Shown in pieces: positions 40,291 through 42,050 of a DNA stretch of 42,050 bases (positions are counted from its first letter, which is position 1; every line of letters begins with the position of its first letter). The stretch lies in assembly GCA_900315195.1 (NCBI GenBank), contig OMYD01000022.1, positions 1 through 42,050 of the forward strand, in the 5' to 3' direction. The DNA comes from an uncultured Eubacteriales bacterium. Its GTDB lineage: Bacteria > Bacillota > Clostridia > Oscillospirales > Acutalibacteraceae. The position numbers and the translations under genes were made by a program. The notes beneath the pieces were generated by a model, which searched no databases, was not told where the DNA came from, and worked only from the letters and a program-made list of their open reading frames with translations.

Positions 40291-40319
40291 ATTTTAACAT
40301 TATCGCAAAATAATGTAAA
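40291..40319 (-). promoter_or_regulatory. Promoter of fbp
   Basis: Minus strand TTTACA (40314-40319), 17-bp spacer, TAAAAT (40291-40296). Confidence 0.6.
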
Positions 40320-40330
40320 TAGGAAAAAGT

Positions 40331-40356
40331 GCCGGCGGGCACTCTCGCCCGCCTAT
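40331..40356. repeat. Short GC-rich intergenic hairpin
   Basis: GGCGGGC (40334-40340) pairs with GCCCGCC (40347-40353) around ACTCTC. A possible third member of the palindrome family at 1287 and 18355. Confidence 0.4.
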
Positions 40357-40413
40357 CAAAATGTCCCTTTTCCAATGTGTTCATCAACTGCGGGATTAGA
40401 AGTTTCCTATAGA

Positions 40414-40446
40414 ATAAAAAAGCAGAGGTGATAAAACCACCTCTGC
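40414..40446 (-). terminator. Intrinsic terminator of the PAP2 gene
   Basis: On the minus strand GCAGAGGTG (40446-40438) pairs with CACCTCTGC (40430-40422), then TTTTTTATT. Confidence 0.88.
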
Positions 40447-40458
40447 AAATAATTTATT

Positions 40459-41019
40459 TTACTGAGCTACGAAAAAGATATCCTGCGGAACAATGGCGTG
40501 GAACAGCATTATCGAAGCAACGCCGCAGGCTATTCCCAAAAACATTCCGACTACCACGTCAGTAAGGTAGTGAACTCTGATATACACCCTTGAGAAGCCG
40601 ATTGTCATCGAAAGCATCAAAATCGGAAGAAATACATACACAGGGCATCTGCTCAGAATAATAACAGTCGTTACGGAAAACGACGACGCGGTGTGACCTG
40701 ACGGGAAAGAATAGAACGCGCGCGGATTGTTAATAAGCTTGTCATCCTCCTCAAGCTTGCTGCAGGGGCGCAAACGCTTAACGGCATGCTTTATAATACC
40801 CTCGCCCATCAGGGAAGTCAGGCCGATGGAGAAAATAATTACAAGCCCCGAATAGCGCCATTTGGGGATAATAAGGAACATTGCGCAGACATACCACCAA
40901 ACAATGCCCGCATTGCCGAGCTTTGAAGCAGTTACCATTATTCTATTTATTGCAGGTCGATGAATTCTCGGGATATTGTCAAATATTCTGTCGTCAAGAT
41001 TCTTCAGTCTGGCAAACAC
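40459..41019 (-). CDS. PAP2-family membrane phosphatase
   Basis: 186 residues, five to six TM helices. The three phosphatase motifs are KHAVKRLRPC, YSFPSGHTASSFS (catalytic His) and SRVYIRVHYLTDVV (nucleophile His, Asp). Family members dephosphorylate lipid phosphates such as undecaprenyl pyrophosphate or phosphatidylglycerol phosphate; no finer assignment is possible. The start is the GTG at 41019 (VFARLKN) with AAGGAGGA seven bases upstream. An ATG frame open from 41112 is rejected because it begins upstream of the promoter. Nearby murA would fit a cell-wall lipid role, but the two are divergent. Confidence 0.85.
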   Translation of the reverse strand: MFARLKNLDDRIFDNIPRIHRPAINRIMVTASKLGNAGIVWWYVCAMFLIIPKWRYSGLVIIFSIGLTSLMGEGIIKHAVKRLRPCSKLEEDDKLINNPRAFYSFPSGHTASSFSVTTVIILSRCPVYVFLPILMLSMTIGFSRVYIRVHYLTDVVVGMFLGIACGVASIMLFHAIVPQDIFFVAQ

Positions 41020-41067
41020 TTTTGCTCCTCCTTGTCCTTTATTAGCATTCCGCATTGCTGCAATTTT

Positions 41068-41096
41068 ATTGTAACATATCATTTTTGTTTTTGCAA
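41068..41096 (-). promoter_or_regulatory. Promoter of the PAP2 gene
   Basis: Minus strand TTGCAA (41091-41096), 17-bp spacer, TACAAT (41068-41073), which fixes the GTG start. Confidence 0.65.
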
Positions 41097-41112
41097 TAGT
41101 TGACAAAACCAA

Positions 41113-41540
41113 GGGAAAGCAAATATTTTTTATTTTTTAGGAGATTTTTCATAAAACGCTATAACTAAGTAAATCAAAGTTCAATAGCCGCCGTGCCAAA
41201 GTCCAAAAACCGCTGTAAACGGTTTTTTCGTCCGCAAAACAAAATCATGTCAAACCGCGATTCTATTCTATATCAGTATTTTTAATTTTCCTGCTTATAA
41301 AGCGTTTATACATAAATTACCACGCTCAGAATTTCATCACCCGGCGGAGAACATCCCGTAAATTATTAATAATTTGTTAAAAATCGAATATTTCTCGAAC
41401 GGAAATATACGTATTTTTTATTTCTTTTGAGGAAATTATAACAAAGAATGACACTGCTTGTTCAAATTTAAAACAAAAATAACAGCAATTTAACAATTTG
41501 AGTACAAGTTTGCCAAAATTCGGTTACAATTTTAAGAATA
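41113..41540. other. A+T-rich intergenic stretch between PAP2 and murA
   Basis: No gene found on either strand. It contains the hairpin AAAAACCG (41205-41212)/CGGTTTTTT (41220-41228), terminator-like on both strands, and long A+T runs. AGTACAAGTTTG (41501-41512) resembles half of the palindrome in the murA promoter. Confidence 0.5.
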
Positions 41541-41542
41541 CG

Positions 41543-41571
41543 TTGACTTTACTACAAGTTTGTAGTATCAT
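41543..41571 (+). promoter_or_regulatory. murA promoter with a palindromic operator in the spacer
   Basis: TTGACT (41543-41548), 17-bp spacer, TATCAT (41566-41571). The spacer is filled by the perfect palindrome ACTACAA-GT-TTGTAGT (41551-41566). A related ACCACAA-N-TTGTAGT site lies downstream at 41607-41621. The regulator is unknown. Confidence 0.6.
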
Positions 41572-41638
41572 TTTCTATATGAGAATTGTACCGTTACGCA
41601 TATGTAACCACAATTTGTAGTGTGTTTTAATCAAAATG

Positions 41639-41680
41639 TAATATATTTTGTGGGTCCGAAAATTTCGACCACAATATATT
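41639..41680 (+). promoter_or_regulatory. Leader hairpin upstream of murA
   Basis: AATATATT-tt-GTGG-g-TC-c-GAAA faces TTTCGACCACAATATATT, giving a long stem with small bulges in the ~160-base murA leader. There is no T-run after it, so a processing or stability role is more likely than termination. Confidence 0.4.
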
Positions 41681-41739
41681 GATTCCTTTATATTGAGTTT
41701 TAAATCAAAACAATCTATCTGCATTGGAGTGTACACCAA

Positions 41740-42050
41740 TTGGAAAAGTTTGTAGTTACGGGCGGTAAGCCTTTATTTGGTGAGGTAAACATCAGCGGCG
41801 CTAAAAATGCCGCGGTAGCAATCATTCCCGCGGTAATTCTCTGCGACGAGCCCTGCCAGATCGAGAATATCCCCAACATCAGCGACGTTACGCTCATCAG
41901 CAAAATTTTGCAGCAAATGGGCGCTAAGGTTAGAAGAATCAATAAATCCACTTTATATATCGACCCCACCCACATCGGCACATGCAGCGCAATAACCGAG
42001 CTTGTAAGGGGTATGCGCGCTTCATATTATCTTCTCGGCGCGCTTCTGGG
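41740..42050 (+). CDS. murA: UDP-N-acetylglucosamine 1-carboxyvinyltransferase (partial, 5' end)
   Basis: The first ~103 codons of MurA, which adds enolpyruvyl to UDP-GlcNAc in the first committed step of peptidoglycan synthesis. It starts at TTG 41740 (MEKFVVTGGKPLFG), ten bases after GGAG, with no ATG alternative nearby. NISGAKNAAVAIIPA (the Lys-Asn catalytic pair of KNA), LCDEPCQIENIPNISDV and ELVRGMRASYYLLGALLG (Arg of the RxS motif) are characteristic. The gene runs off the window end, so its length cannot be checked; many Clostridia have two murA copies. Confidence 0.93.
   Translation, partial: MEKFVVTGGKPLFGEVNISGAKNAAVAIIPAVILCDEPCQIENIPNISDVTLISKILQQMGAKVRRINKSTLYIDPTHIGTCSAITELVRGMRASYYLLGALL

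Noticed and set aside
41551-41566. BlaI/CopY-type operator
   Set aside because: Those dyads have TACA and TGTA two bases apart; here the spacing is four bases, so the regulator is left unnamed.
41715-41981. Minus-strand 88-codon frame overlapping the start of murA
   Set aside because: The plus strand encodes an unmistakable MurA N-terminus here.

Overview
The window looks like part of the chromosome of a spore-forming anaerobic Clostridia, most likely Oscillospiraceae/Ruminococcus-like. The pointers are SpoIIE and SpmAB (endospore formation), a secreted protein with a type I dockerin (cellulosome or amylosome-type assembly), GlgC/GlgD paired ADP-glucose pyrophosphorylase subunits, class III fructose-1,6-bisphosphatase, strong AGGAGG-type ribosome binding sites and Firmicutes riboswitches. 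Species cannot be fixed from the sequence alone.

Layout. 1-4.3 kb: aspartokinase lysC, spoIIE on the minus strand, and ruvX. 4.25-5.66 kb: a 1.3-kb A+T-rich insert (zinc-ribbon membrane protein plus a divergent XRE regulator) bounded by a perfect 62-bp direct repeat of the 3' end of ruvX, with the displaced original ruvX tail behind it. 5.7-8.7 kb: two small lipoproteins, an orphan sensor histidine kinase and a 159-bp MITE. 8.85-16 kb: glycogen operon glgB-glgC-glgD-glgA (the GlgB has lost its catalytic nucleophile) and gap. 16.4-20 kb: RNase Y, an 81-bp tandem repeat and a dockerin protein. 20.1-23.3 kb: three minus-strand cofactor genes, each behind its own riboswitch: folT (THF), ribU (FMN) and metK (SAM-I). 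A second 159-bp MITE lies between the SAM riboswitch terminator and metK. 23.4-31.5 kb: GNAT, a shortened cupin, a phosphopantetheinyl transferase, an AbrB-like regulator, spmAB, a DUF6512-like membrane protein, rlmB, a large degenerate P-type-ATPase-like protein and rpe. 31.5-38.3 kb: a cluster built around a zinc-ribbon membrane Ser/Thr kinase, with companion proteins that share its N-terminal zinc ribbon and its C-terminal extracytoplasmic domain, plus a lipoprotein esterase. 38.4-42 kb: fbp, a PAP2 phosphatase, and the 5' end of murA, which starts at TTG and runs off the window.

How it fits together. GlgBCDA, Gap, Fbp and Rpe are central carbon and storage metabolism. FolT, RibU and MetK serve folate, flavin and SAM supply under direct ligand control. 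SpoIIE, SpmA/B and the AbrB-like protein belong to the sporulation programme. The kinase cluster is the best candidate for an undescribed multi-component system: a kinase and at least two partners appear to display the same external domain, and the partners carry a shared Thr-containing motif at the same position. The ruvX insert is the best candidate for a small mobile unit. Start codons were moved to internal ATG, TTG or GTG codons wherever the ribosome binding site or promoter required it.
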